In this document: positions 25,412-33,458 of the stretch, piece after piece
How the letters are laid out: the number at the start of each line of letters is the position of its first letter
Numbering within the stretch: position 1 is the stretch's first letter
NCBI GenBank assembly: GCA_017555745.1
Contig: JAFZFU010000017.1
Span: 1-54,300, forward strand
Length of the DNA: 54,300 nucleotides
Direction: 5' to 3'
DNA from: Bacteroidales bacterium
GTDB lineage: Bacteria; Bacteroidota; Bacteroidia; Bacteroidales; P3
The notes under the pieces: generated by a model
The model's database searches: none
What the model was told of the DNA's origin: nothing
What the model saw: only the letters and a program-made list of their open reading frames with translations
Translations under genes and position numbers: made by a program

Positions 25412-25957
25412 TTATCCTGCAAAACCGCCACCACCATTGTTGTCAGGACCGTCGGGGTTTACTGCTTCTTCGCCATCACCGTCGGGGAGTTCCACTCCGT
25501 CGTGGTTTTGATTGATGCGCTCATACACTTTGTTTTCTGCTTCTATGTCCACACAACGCCAAATGCCGTCCAGCTCTACATCCACATTGGCTAATTTTTC
25601 TTTCAATTCAACGGCAGGATTGAAATTGATTTTCAATTTGTTGAATTGCTTTTCTATACCTGCATCTTGGGCTGTTTTAGCCACATTGCCATCCACGGTT
25701 AAACTGAATGTTCCAAAACCATCCAACTGAAGTCTGTGTCCCTCCATTAAATAGTTTTCCATCATTTCGGTTAGTGCCACCAATGTGGCCGATACTGCTG
25801 ATTTGGGTACATAACTGGTTCTTGTTATTTTTTCTACCAAATCGTTGTTCGTAATAGTGCTGTAGCTTATTGGACGCAACACGTAAGCACTTTCTAATGT
25901 GTTTGTTTTTAAGAAGTTTACCTTCTGCTCTTGTGATTTTAAAATAATCTTTCCCAT
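25412..25957 (-). CDS. HU-like DNA-binding protein with acidic/Gly-rich tail
   Basis: A 181-residue protein of the long HU-like family found in Bacteroidales. Residues about 25-125 match the HU-type fold: YVLRPISYSTITNNDLVEKITRTSYVPKSAVSATLVALTEMM-like helices broken across two lines of the fold, then LDGFGTFSLTVDG. The C-terminal 60 residues are low complexity: acidic DGDGEEAVNPDG, then GGGG. Such proteins bind DNA and often accompany a VirE-N/primase-like gene in Bacteroidales, as here (519 bases downstream of it, same strand). It is the last gene of the minus-strand island. Confidence 0.85.
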   Translation of the reverse strand: MGKIILKSQEQKVNFLKTNTLESAYVLRPISYSTITNNDLVEKITRTSYVPKSAVSATLVALTEMMENYLMEGHRLQLDGFGTFSLTVDGNVAKTAQDAGIEKQFNKLKINFNPAVELKEKLANVDVELDGIWRCVDIEAENKVYERINQNHDGVELPDGDGEEAVNPDGPDNNGGGGFAG

Positions 25958-26185
25958 CTTCCTAATTGTTTTAATTTAATTATTATTGAGGACTTGGAAG
26001 CTCCCCCCCCTAAAGGGGGCATTTAATCTTCCCTCCTTTAGGAGGAATAAAGGGAAGGCTTGTCCGTTGTCCTTTTATATATAAATAGTAGGCAATTTTG
26101 GAAAATACAGAAAAAATGAAAAAATATTTCTATTTTGCACAATAAAATACTAATAATTGAGTTTTATTAAAACAAATTTTTATTG

Positions 26186-26229
26186 AAAAAAGCCAATAGC
26201 TCGGTGTTGTGAAACATCGGGCTTTTTTT
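26186..26229 (-). terminator. Terminator of the primase-like gene (either strand)
   Basis: AAAAAAGCC (26186-26194) pairs with GGCTTTTTT (26220-26228), with an inner CGGTGTT/AACATCG helix. On the minus strand it lies about 250 bases after the large gene. Confidence 0.65.
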
Positions 26230-26262
26230 ATGGAATTACGGATTTACGGAATCACGGAATAT

Positions 26263-26475
26263 CCTTCTATACCTTCTATACTCTCTATACCTTCTATACT
26301 CTCTATACCTTCTATACCCTCTATACCCTCTATATCCCTCTATACAAACTTCTACCAATCTGTTTAATGAGACAATTAGTCAACGAGTGTGGTGCGGCAG
26401 CCACTTGTAGTCTCGTTGACTTGTAGTCTCGTAGTCTGTAGTCCGTTGTCCATAGTCCGTAGTCCGTTGTCCATA
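26263..26475. repeat. Short tandem repeats downstream of the primase-like gene
   Basis: Three kinds of repeat fill the gap 25958-26476. 26263-26345 is a tandem array of CTTCTATAC / CTCTATACC 8-9-mers. 26394-26424 is the 31-base dispersed unit also found inverted at 4734-4764. 26430-26475 has alternating GTAGTCCGTTGTCCATA units. Before them, 26231-26256 shows 'attacgg/atttacgg/atcacgg' units, and 26001-26060 a C-run and an AGGAGG/CCTCCT hairpin. No gene is seen in the gap. Confidence 0.7.
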
Positions 26476-26476
26476 G

Positions 26477-29400
26477 TTATATTTTAGAGAACAACTTAGT
26501 AGCATCATCAAACTTCCACACTTGATTTTTATTCCAGTTAGTAACAATGTTTTCAACTGTTTTTTTTGTTTTGCCAAAGTTAGTGATAACAACGTCTACC
26601 AATTGCTCGCGACTAAAACTTTGAGGCAAAGCTTCGTATATGTTTTTATACATCATTTTCTTTTGCTTGCTGCCGCTATCTATATCGTTATCTATATCGT
26701 TATGTTTAGCGTTTAAATAGGCAGCTTTTTTTCCAAATATCTTATTTGCGCCGTACACAAAGTATTCATAACAAAGTTTTACCAACGAAATCATCCAAGG
26801 CTCTGCCTTTGGCAAGTCGGTTATGATATTATCTTTAATAACTTTTGTTTTACCCTCGTGTTCTATTAGATTGTAACCTTTTTCGTATAAATCCATCAAG
26901 TAATATTCACGAACAACACGCATTGCCGATACGTAATTTCTTTCGGTCAGATCCTTTAAATATTCATAACCTTTAATGCAGTGAATATCAAAATATTCAT
27001 AGATAGTGTTGTTTTCATCACCTACATCACCGAAGATTTCGGCAAAATCCAACAATCCTTGTTGCCTACGAGCCCAATCCACATATTGTGCTATAGCTTC
27101 AGAGTTGTAAGGCTGTGCCACTGTTTTTATTTTTTGTTTGTGTCCGGTAATCGGATCTATATAATAATCTTTCTTGAAAAAGCAAAAACACATTCTGTTT
27201 GCTGCTCCATCGTTTAATGCCTCTGTAGGTGTATGCATTCTGATAGCAGACACGGTAGCACTAATGTTTAAAGATAGATGCAAGTTGCGGATAAATCCAC
27301 TTACACCATCTTTACCTGCCGTACCACACTCGTATTTATCACCATCATAACCATTCTTGATGATTTCAAAATCCAACCCACCGTGTTGACTTTTTTGCTG
27401 TTTGCGAAACAAACCAACCTCACTACACTGCACGTACATTACAGGGGTTTCAAAGTTGTTATTATTAGCACGAAACATTTCTTTTTTCGCTTTTGCGGCT
27501 GTTCCATTTCCTATTACCACACAACTATTTGTTGTTTCGTCGTTTTTTTCTTCGTATGTTTTATAGAACGCAAATTCCTCAAACATAGTCTTCCCAAATC
27601 CTCCCTCAAAATTTTCTGTACACGTACTTTTACCCGTACCTGTAGAAGCAACAGGTATTATCTGAAGTGCGTTTTTGTACACACGTTCCGTATAGTCTTT
27701 ATGCTTCACTCCCGAAGTATACGCAGTTAACAATCCTGCTGTACTCATTATCTGTATGGGTAAAGCGTTAAGGTTTTTCTTTTCAATAAAGTATGTGGTT
27801 GAATTGTCAACAAACAAACGTGGCATATCATCTTCGTACTCTGCAAAACGGTACACAAAATCTTCAACAGTGGTACTTGGGCGTAATGCCAAAGGCAAAT
27901 CTTCGTCGGCTATTTCGGTAGTAGGTGTAGTATGGTTTACCCAATTTTCTTTTTTAAATGCCCACATAAATGCGTCATAAGCTTCATTACTGTTTATTGG
28001 GTCATCCACTGTGTCTTTATATTCAGGCAAAAACTGAACATATTCCATAGCATAGTCAAAGATAGGCTCTGCCAAGGTTTGTGTATAATCCTTTGAACGA
28101 AAACGTATTCCAAGTTTCTTCCACCAATCGTGACGCTTAGTCTCTACATATTCATTCTCATAAGCATAGTACTCTAAAGTTTGAAAATCTTCAACATCGA
28201 TGTAAATTGAAATATCGTCAATATCAGGATATTCACCGGCTTCGAATGGTAAACCGTCAGCTGTTTTGGTTCTTTTGATTACCTTTTCTTTTGCCGCAGG
28301 TTTATACACCACTCCTGTTTCTATTTGTGGCAATACCGTTGGATTGTCTGCCGACAACACTGCTGCAGCACCTCCCAAGTAATACTCTGATGTTAGAAAA
28401 CTTGCACGGCTAAATTGTGTACAACTTCCATCAGCTTTTATTTCGCAACCCAATGCCGAGTTTATTAACGTACAAATGTGCTCTTGGTTTGCCACTATAG
28501 TAGCTGCTACGTCAGAGAATGGGGTGAAAACCAAATGAAACCCTTTGCGTGACGGACTCAAGTTCCATAATAATACTTTAGAGTTAATCTCCTCGTTTTC
28601 TTTAATGTATGACAATATTTTTTCGCATAATGCGAACTCTATATTATCCACATCCAAGAATACCAACCCATTGCTTGAACAAGTTTCGTTTGTGCGTTGT
28701 TTTGAGTTCACTTGCCCCATAGGCACAAATGCCGGAAGTTGCTCCTTGCAACTCTTATACTCTGCGTCAACGCCCTTTTTCAAAGAGAATAATTTTTTGC
28801 TTGCCTGTTGCAAAGCATCACTTTTAAGTATAGCTTCCAAACCACGAATATCGATGATATTCACACAGTTATCTTTGCTCTTCACTGTAGGTTGAAACCC
28901 TATTGCGGTGCAAGGTGATAGAGGTGCATTTTCTACTGCCCAACCTTTTGCAATTAATTGTGCGGTAAGTTTTTGCATTTCGGTTTGAGCATTTTTTACT
29001 TCTTGTTCGGCAACACTTACGTTTGCAGTAGCTGTTGTTGCAAATGTTTGGGTAGTGCCGGATACACTGTATCTTTGATCAATAAGATTTTTAACTGCCT
29101 GTTTAGCAGTTTCTTGAAATGGTTTGAAATTGTAGCGCACATATTCGCTGCTATTGAATACTGCCACTTCGCCAAAAAACTCAACCTTATCACCTTTGTT
29201 GATGTTTGCAGCAGTAGAATTATCTCCCCAAATGTTTTTCCACGCACCGCCTTTTATCACCGTGCCATCTTCGGTAGCAACGGTTATTAAAGTACCTTTG
29301 CTAGTCTCTTTAATGTCGCTAACAGTGCCGGTTACTTTAAACAGATTGTAGTTAACTGTTTGGTCTTCTACTTGCTCAATATCGGTTATTGTAGCAACAT

Positions 29401-29587
29401 TATTGTAGCCCACAGTGCTGTTGTTGAAACTGATTCTGTACAACTTATTTTCGTCAATTCCCTCTACCAATGAGCGATTTACTCTCATCGCTCCACATTG
29501 TTTACCCGCAAGAGATGTGGGGTAAACCATAGCCTCAAAATCATTTATGTTTGAGGTTCTCTTAATTTTTGTAACTATTTTTACCAT
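26477..29587 (-). CDS. Primase/helicase-like protein: OB-fold, VirE-N (BT4734-like) and DUF3987-type ATPase
   Basis: A 1036-residue protein, the core of the island. Layout: N-terminal region (1-80); a probable OB-fold (about 82-165, LFKVTGTVSDIKE to YVRYNFKPF); a helical linker; a BT4734/VirE-N domain (about 225-430); and a P-loop ATPase (about 600-900). In the second domain Asp312-x-Asp314 (LVFLDVDN) and SPSRKGFH with His351 resemble motifs I and II of archaeo-eukaryotic-type primases; FSRASFLTS follows. The Walker A is GTGKST at 650-655, and LDFEIIKNGYDGDKYECGT matches the DUF3987 pattern. Proteins of this type act in replication of phages and mobile elements; the primase reading is inference. 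The frame is intact. Confidence 0.75.
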   Translation of the reverse strand: MVKIVTKIKRTSNINDFEAMVYPTSLAGKQCGAMRVNRSLVEGIDENKLYRISFNNSTVGYNNVATITDIEQVEDQTVNYNLFKVTGTVSDIKETSKGTLITVATEDGTVIKGGAWKNIWGDNSTAANINKGDKVEFFGEVAVFNSSEYVRYNFKPFQETAKQAVKNLIDQRYSVSGTTQTFATTATANVSVAEQEVKNAQTEMQKLTAQLIAKGWAVENAPLSPCTAIGFQPTVKSKDNCVNIIDIRGLEAILKSDALQQASKKLFSLKKGVDAEYKSCKEQLPAFVPMGQVNSKQRTNETCSSNGLVFLDVDNIEFALCEKILSYIKENEEINSKVLLWNLSPSRKGFHLVFTPFSDVAATIVANQEHICTLINSALGCEIKADGSCTQFSRASFLTSEYYLGGAAAVLSADNPTVLPQIETGVVYKPAAKEKVIKRTKTADGLPFEAGEYPDIDDISIYIDVEDFQTLEYYAYENEYVETKRHDWWKKLGIRFRSKDYTQTLAEPIFDYAMEYVQFLPEYKDTVDDPINSNEAYDAFMWAFKKENWVNHTTPTTEIADEDLPLALRPSTTVEDFVYRFAEYEDDMPRLFVDNSTTYFIEKKNLNALPIQIMSTAGLLTAYTSGVKHKDYTERVYKNALQIIPVASTGTGKSTCTENFEGGFGKTMFEEFAFYKTYEEKNDETTNSCVVIGNGTAAKAKKEMFRANNNNFETPVMYVQCSEVGLFRKQQKSQHGGLDFEIIKNGYDGDKYECGTAGKDGVSGFIRNLHLSLNISATVSAIRMHTPTEALNDGAANRMCFCFFKKDYYIDPITGHKQKIKTVAQPYNSEAIAQYVDWARRQQGLLDFAEIFGDVGDENNTIYEYFDIHCIKGYEYLKDLTERNYVSAMRVVREYYLMDLYEKGYNLIEHEGKTKVIKDNIITDLPKAEPWMISLVKLCYEYFVYGANKIFGKKAAYLNAKHNDIDNDIDSGSKQKKMMYKNIYEALPQSFSREQLVDVVITNFGKTKKTVENIVTNWNKNQVWKFDDATKLFSKI

Positions 29588-29590
29588 AAA

Positions 29591-29695
29591 TTATTTTTTT
29601 AGTTTAACCATTATTTTATGCTCTGAGCAATCGTTGTTGCTCTTTTTTACGAAGTCAATTCGAGCTACATTGGCTTCTAATTTTAATTTTACCAT
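29591..29695 (-). CDS. 34-residue ORF coupled to the primase-like gene
   Basis: ATG at 29695, TAA at 29591: 34 residues, MVKLKLEANVARIDFVKKSN then a polar tail ending KIMVKLKK. Its stop lies 3 bases before the ATG of the 1036-residue gene, and its start resembles that gene's N-terminus (MVKIVTKIKRT). It could be a coupled leader peptide, a small partner protein, or a remnant of a duplicated start. It is too short for a domain call. Confidence 0.45.
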   Translation of the reverse strand: MVKLKLEANVARIDFVKKSNNDCSEHKIMVKLKK

Positions 29696-29735
29696 TTTAT
29701 TTTATTTATTAATAATTTAATTATTATATTTATAA

Positions 29736-29809
29736 ATATCAAGAAAAATATATTTTTTCCGGAAAATGAATATATTTTTTTAAGAAAATGGATATATTTT
29801 TCTTGATAT
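29736..29809. repeat. 18-bp inverted repeat at the end of the 167-residue gene
   Basis: Arms at 29736-29753 and 29792-29809 are perfect reverse complements (core CAAGAAAAATATAT). Inside lie two further direct copies of GAAAATG-ATATATTTTT. The stop codon at 29780-29782 lies inside the loop. Could end transcription or cause pausing before the 34-residue ORF. Confidence 0.55.
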
Positions 29810-30283
29810 CGGATTTTCTTTGATAATTATTTTTTTGGTTATAATTATCTGACAATGTATTTCGGTTAGCAGTTTTGCTATCACAAATTCGGCTTTGTAT
29901 AAATCTGTTTGATAGTTTGCTTCTGCTTCTGTTTGTGTGTACCAAAAATTCTTGTCGGGTTCAAAATAATACACCCCGCCGGCACCATATTCGGTTGCCA
30001 ATATAGGTATTGTGGTGTTGTATTCTTTAGGGTTGTGGGTTAGGCATAATTTTGGCAAATCGCCCCAAAAATCAATACCTATAAATAAATCGCTGTTAAA
30101 GAAATCTCCCATACACACATACTTCTCCCATTGGGTTATTATGTTGTGTTTGCCCGTTTCGGGAAGATCTTCGGGTGTAATACCCCATCTGCAATTAACG
30201 AAACAATTCAATGTTTCTACCTCTTCGTTTTGTGGTAGGCTACTGTGCTTCACCTCTTCCACGGTGTTAAATTTTTTATTCAT
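29780..30283 (-). CDS. Unknown 167-residue protein
   Basis: No signal peptide or membrane segment. It has a well-formed globular composition with many aromatic residues: NCFVNCRWGITPEDLPETG, FFNSDLFIGIDFWGDLPKLCL and GAGGVYYFEPDKNFWYTQTEAEANYQTDLYK split by loops. The last 25 residues are Ile/Lys-rich (IIITKKIIIKENPIS). I do not recognise the family. It sits between the HAD gene and the primase-like gene on the same strand and is likely part of the island's accessory functions. The C-terminus runs into the inverted repeat, so the end could be rearranged. Confidence 0.65.
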   Translation of the reverse strand: MNKKFNTVEEVKHSSLPQNEEVETLNCFVNCRWGITPEDLPETGKHNIITQWEKYVCMGDFFNSDLFIGIDFWGDLPKLCLTHNPKEYNTTIPILATEYGAGGVYYFEPDKNFWYTQTEAEANYQTDLYKAEFVIAKLLTEIHCQIIITKKIIIKENPISRKIYPFS

Positions 30284-30315
30284 TTTTATATATATTTAAT
30301 TTATTAAATTTGTCT

Positions 30316-30348
30316 AAAAAAAGGGGGTAGTTTTTTTAGGCTACCCCC
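30316..30348 (-). terminator. Terminator of the HAD gene
   Basis: GGGGGTAG (30323-30330) pairs with CTACCCCC (30341-30348); on the minus strand it is followed by seven T. It separates the HAD gene from the 167-residue gene. Confidence 0.88.
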
Positions 30349-30379
30349 TGTGATGAAAAGTTCAATCTGTCAAAATGGT

Positions 30380-30934
30380 TTATGCTACCAACTTTAATAA
30401 GTCTGTTGGAGTTTCGAATAAATAGTCGGCGTTTGAATGTAGTAGTTCGTCCTTTTCTCTGGAGCACCACAAACAACCACCTGCTTGGCAACCAAATATC
30501 TTGCTTTGCTCTATGTCTTTTAGTTGGTCGCCAATGTAAATGATTTCTTCGCGCCTCAAATCGGGATAAGTCTGCAATAATATTTCCTCGGCTTGCTGTA
30601 GTTTTACGCTTTTGGGTGGTACTTTAGCTTCGGTGTATGGATAAGTTGCCTTTGTGCCGTATCTTCCTATGATGTGAAAAGCATTGATATTTTTCCACTT
30701 GTTCATTTTTTCTAAGAAGTTTTTTTGGTTGTTGGAAAGAATGAAAAACGGTATGTTTTTTGCTCTAAGTATTTGTAATACTGTTTCCCAGCCGTCAACC
30801 AATGGTAATGTTTTGGCTACCTTTTCCATTTGTTTGCGTACTTCCTTGTTTCGCGATCTGAAATCTTTCTCTATTGATGTAACGTCAACCAATGTAAGGT
30901 CGAAATCACTGATGATTACTTTGGGTTTATTCAT
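30380..30934 (-). CDS. HAD-superfamily phosphatase
   Basis: A 184-residue protein with all four HAD motifs: I SDFDLTLVD with Asp10 (nucleophile) and Asp12, II FILSNNQKNF (about 75), III a Lys in VPPKSVKLQQAEEIL, IV IYIGDQLKDIEQSK (about 142). A small helical cap (about 18-65) lies after motif I. The family hydrolyses phosphate esters; substrate unknown. The C-terminal part has an unusual CQAGGCLWCS stretch. It follows the sigma factor gene in the island and ends at its own terminator. Confidence 0.88.
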   Translation of the reverse strand: MNKPKVIISDFDLTLVDVTSIEKDFRSRNKEVRKQMEKVAKTLPLVDGWETVLQILRAKNIPFFILSNNQKNFLEKMNKWKNINAFHIIGRYGTKATYPYTEAKVPPKSVKLQQAEEILLQTYPDLRREEIIYIGDQLKDIEQSKIFGCQAGGCLWCSREKDELLHSNADYLFETPTDLLKLVA

Positions 30935-31190
30935 TATAATTTTGTTTTAAGTTTATAATTGAATTAATTCTTTATTTGTAATTGGTTTGACTACCTTTTT
31001 TTTTGTGTGTTGTTTACAACACGTTTTTTAAAAACTTACCGGCATCGATGTGCCCGGGTGTGTTTTTGCACAAGATGTCAAAGAACTCTTGAGGACTTTT
31101 TAAGATGTTTTTCAAAGTCTTCGTATGTTAGTCTGAAAAAGTTTCAAAATCTTACGCTGAAATGTGAATTTTTTTTAGATTTAGTTTTAA

Positions 31191-31225
31191 ATTGTATCAC
31201 CTGCTTGCGGGCAGGTGATACAAAT
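31191..31225. other. Perfect 14-bp hairpin without T-run, sigma gene 3' side
   Basis: ATTGTATCACCTGC (31191-31204) and GCAGGTGATACAAT (31211-31224) enclose a 6-base loop. It lies 27 bases after the sigma gene stop. Neither strand has a T-run right after it, so it may be an mRNA-stabilising element rather than a terminator. The rest of 30935-31251 holds nothing recognisable. Confidence 0.6.
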
Positions 31226-31251
31226 GTTGCCTATATATATCCTTTTTTACC

Positions 31252-31839
31252 CTAAAAGTAGCATTTTAAAGTGCTGCTGTTTTGTATCTTTTTTTTGGCT
31301 CGGTATATAAGTTGTTCCACTGCGCCTGTGTTGCAGCCTAATTTTTGAGCTATCTCTTTCTGTGATTTCTTTTGAAAGTAGAACAAATTGATTGCTTCAG
31401 CTTGTTGTGGATTTAGCTTTTTAAGCTCGCGGCGCAATGTTTTTATTGTGTTATTGTATTCTTCTGTTGCTTCCTTATCTTCAAAATAGTAGTCCTGAAG
31501 TAGGTCTTCTTGTTTTTCGTTGTCAATGCGGCTGTATGTGTATTTCTTGGTTGCTTGGTATTTGTCGTATGCTCTGTTTTTGATGCAGCTAAACAGGTAG
31601 GTTTCCATTGTGGCATCTGTTTTTCCCTTGTATTTGCAGTCTTCAAAGTTTTCTAAAAATACTTCTTGTACAAGGTCTTCGGCTTCTTGCCGGTCGAATT
31701 TGTACTTGTATTCTGTTCTTTCTACTAATGTGTTGTACTTCTTTTGGTATGTTGTTTCCAACAGTTTGATGATTTCTTTTCTCGATAGTTCGTTCATTTC
31801 TTCGTCTTTTCTCTTTGTGTTTCTTTCTGTTCTTGCCAT
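31252..31839 (-). CDS. Sigma-70 family (ECF-like) sigma factor
   Basis: A 195-residue protein with sigma region 2 (about 45-95: FDRQEAEDLVQEVFLENFED, TYLFSCIKNRAYDKY) and region 4 (about 140-185: LNPQQAEAINLFYFQKKSQKEIAQKLG, then GAVEQLIYRAKKKI), joined by a charged linker. This is the ECF layout, used to direct RNA polymerase to special promoters. The N-terminus is very basic; a start at 31797 (MNELSRKE) would fit typical ECF lengths better. No anti-sigma gene is adjacent, so it is not the FecI/FecR type. It is the first gene of the minus-strand island and might control it. Confidence 0.85.
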   Translation of the reverse strand: MARTERNTKRKDEEMNELSRKEIIKLLETTYQKKYNTLVERTEYKYKFDRQEAEDLVQEVFLENFEDCKYKGKTDATMETYLFSCIKNRAYDKYQATKKYTYSRIDNEKQEDLLQDYYFEDKEATEEYNNTIKTLRRELKKLNPQQAEAINLFYFQKKSQKEIAQKLGCNTGAVEQLIYRAKKKIQNSSTLKCYF

Positions 31840-31990
31840 AATATTTATTTTTTTTGTCGTTAATATCTCTTGTATGAAAAAATCAATCTTTTTTCAATCA
31901 TATAACTGGTGGAAGTGTTATTTATGAAGTGTAAAATTATTAAAAATAACAAATAAAATAATAAAAAAAGTTATTAACGATATACCAATT

Positions 31991-32018
31991 CCCTACCATC
32001 CCTATCTCCCTACCTCCC
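31991..32018 (-). repeat. G-quadruplex-type tract on the minus strand, right side of the island
   Basis: Four CCC runs on the plus strand (31991-31993, 32000-32002, 32008-32010, 32016-32018), loops 6, 5 and 5. It shares GGTAGGGAGGTAGGG with the tract at 25287-25314, inverted. The gap 31840-32216 otherwise holds a TATATA-rich stretch (32038-32062) and a terminator. Confidence 0.7.
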
Positions 32019-32142
32019 TACCTTCTGTTTTCTTTTATATTATTATATATATATATAATATGATATCGATATTTATGTATGGAAAAAGAGTGTGTACACT
32101 GTTTGGGGTGTGGTGTTATGTTTTGGGTGTAATGGTGTGTAC

Positions 32143-32189
32143 AAAAAAAAATCCCATATATGTCTTTTTTTTCGTTGCATATATGGGAT
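32143..32189 (-). terminator. Terminator of the RNA methyltransferase operon
   Basis: ATCCCATATATG (32151-32162) pairs with CATATATGGGAT (32178-32189); on the minus strand followed by eight or more T. It lies 28 bases after the stop. Confidence 0.88.
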
Positions 32190-32216
32190 GATTGCGCGTG
32201 TGTGCAAAACGGAGTA

Positions 32217-33431
32217 TTATTGGTTGTTTTGGTATTTTGCTTTTTTAGAACCGTCGTATAGTTCAAACTTTAAGAAACGGCATTCCAGCGCACCGTTGTA
32301 TAGTTGTATTTTTCGTGATGGTCTTAAACCAATGTTTTTCATAGCTCTGAAGTCGGATGTTATCAGCCAGGCTGTTTTTCCTTCGCCAAAGCTTTTAAAG
32401 CGGTCGCCTATGGTGCTGTATAGTTTGTTTAGGTCTTCTATAGCTATACGTTCGCCGTATGGTGGATTTGTTATAATCATACAGTTTCCTTCGGGTGCTT
32501 CTTGGTTTTCAAACGATTCGTTGAACAACATAATGTCGTGGTGCAGTTTTGTGAATCGTAGGTTTTTTTCGGCTTGTTCCAATACTTTAAGGTCTATATC
32601 GCTGCCCCATATTTCGTATTCAAAATCGCGTATACCGCGGTCGGCACGTTCTCTTACGCTTTTCCATTCGCTTACGTTGAACTCTTTCCATTTCATAAAG
32701 CCGAATTTCTTACGGTAGTATTGTGCCGGTATGTTGTTGGCATACATAGCTGCTTCGATAAGTATAGTGCCCGATCCGCACATAGGGTCGAAGAAGTTGC
32801 TGTCGGCTTTCCATCCGCTAAGTTGTATAAGTCCGGCAGCCAACACCTCGTTGATAGGTGCAATGCCCACGCCTTGACGGTATCCGCGTTTGTGTAGCGA
32901 CTCGCCGGAGCTGTTCATAAGCAGTGTAACTTTGTTATCGTATATGTGTATGTTGAATTTATAGTCGGCGTTTTCGGTGTCTACCGTCGGACGTTTTCCA
33001 AACATTCTCTTAAAGCGGTCCACTATGGCGTCTTTTGTTTTAAGTGCGGCATAGTATGAGTTTGTAAATATCTTGCTGTTGGCAGCTGATTCAAAAAAGA
33101 AAGTGCAGTCTACGTCTAATATCTGTTCCCATTTTATGGCGTAAACATTGTCGTAGAGTTCATTTTCGTTGTTTGCTTCAAATTCGGCGAAGGGTTTCAA
33201 AATCGACAGTGCTGTGCGGCAACAGTAGTTTGCTTTGTATAGCGTATCCATTGTGCCGGTGAAAGACACGGCTCTGTTGATTGGTTGCACATCTTCGGCG
33301 CCCAATGCTCTAAGCTCGTCGGCCAAAATCTCTTCGAAACCAAACATTGTTTTGGCTATCATCTTGAACGATTTGCCTTGCGCGGGCTTGCTTTCCTTCA
33401 ATATTCCTTTATTTGATTTTACTATGATCAT
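32217..33431 (-). CDS. THUMP-domain class I RNA methyltransferase (RlmL-like)
   Basis: A 404-residue protein. Residues about 20-75 are a ferredoxin-like part (MIAKTMFGFEEILADELRALGAE), about 75-175 the THUMP RNA-binding domain, and about 180-390 a Rossmann methyltransferase. The latter has FFDPMCGSGTILIEAA (SAM loop), GSDIDLKVLEQAEKN (motif II) and the catalytic ITNPPYGERI. It matches the N-terminal half of E. coli RlmL, which makes m2G2445 in 23S rRNA; the RlmK half is absent. Last gene of the nadC-yihY-thioesterase operon. Confidence 0.92.
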   Translation of the reverse strand: MIIVKSNKGILKESKPAQGKSFKMIAKTMFGFEEILADELRALGAEDVQPINRAVSFTGTMDTLYKANYCCRTALSILKPFAEFEANNENELYDNVYAIKWEQILDVDCTFFFESAANSKIFTNSYYAALKTKDAIVDRFKRMFGKRPTVDTENADYKFNIHIYDNKVTLLMNSSGESLHKRGYRQGVGIAPINEVLAAGLIQLSGWKADSNFFDPMCGSGTILIEAAMYANNIPAQYYRKKFGFMKWKEFNVSEWKSVRERADRGIRDFEYEIWGSDIDLKVLEQAEKNLRFTKLHHDIMLFNESFENQEAPEGNCMIITNPPYGERIAIEDLNKLYSTIGDRFKSFGEGKTAWLITSDFRAMKNIGLRPSRKIQLYNGALECRFLKFELYDGSKKAKYQNNQ

Positions 33432-33458
33432 CTTACACTAGTTTTTTGATGGTATGTA

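Noticed and set aside
26263..26345. Tandem array as a possible CRISPR
   Set aside because: The 8-9-base units are contiguous, with no unique spacers and no cas genes.
31007..31255. 82-codon plus-strand ORF
   Set aside because: Composition is Cys/Arg/Phe-rich and irregular, it crosses the 31191-31225 hairpin, and it overlaps the end of the sigma gene.
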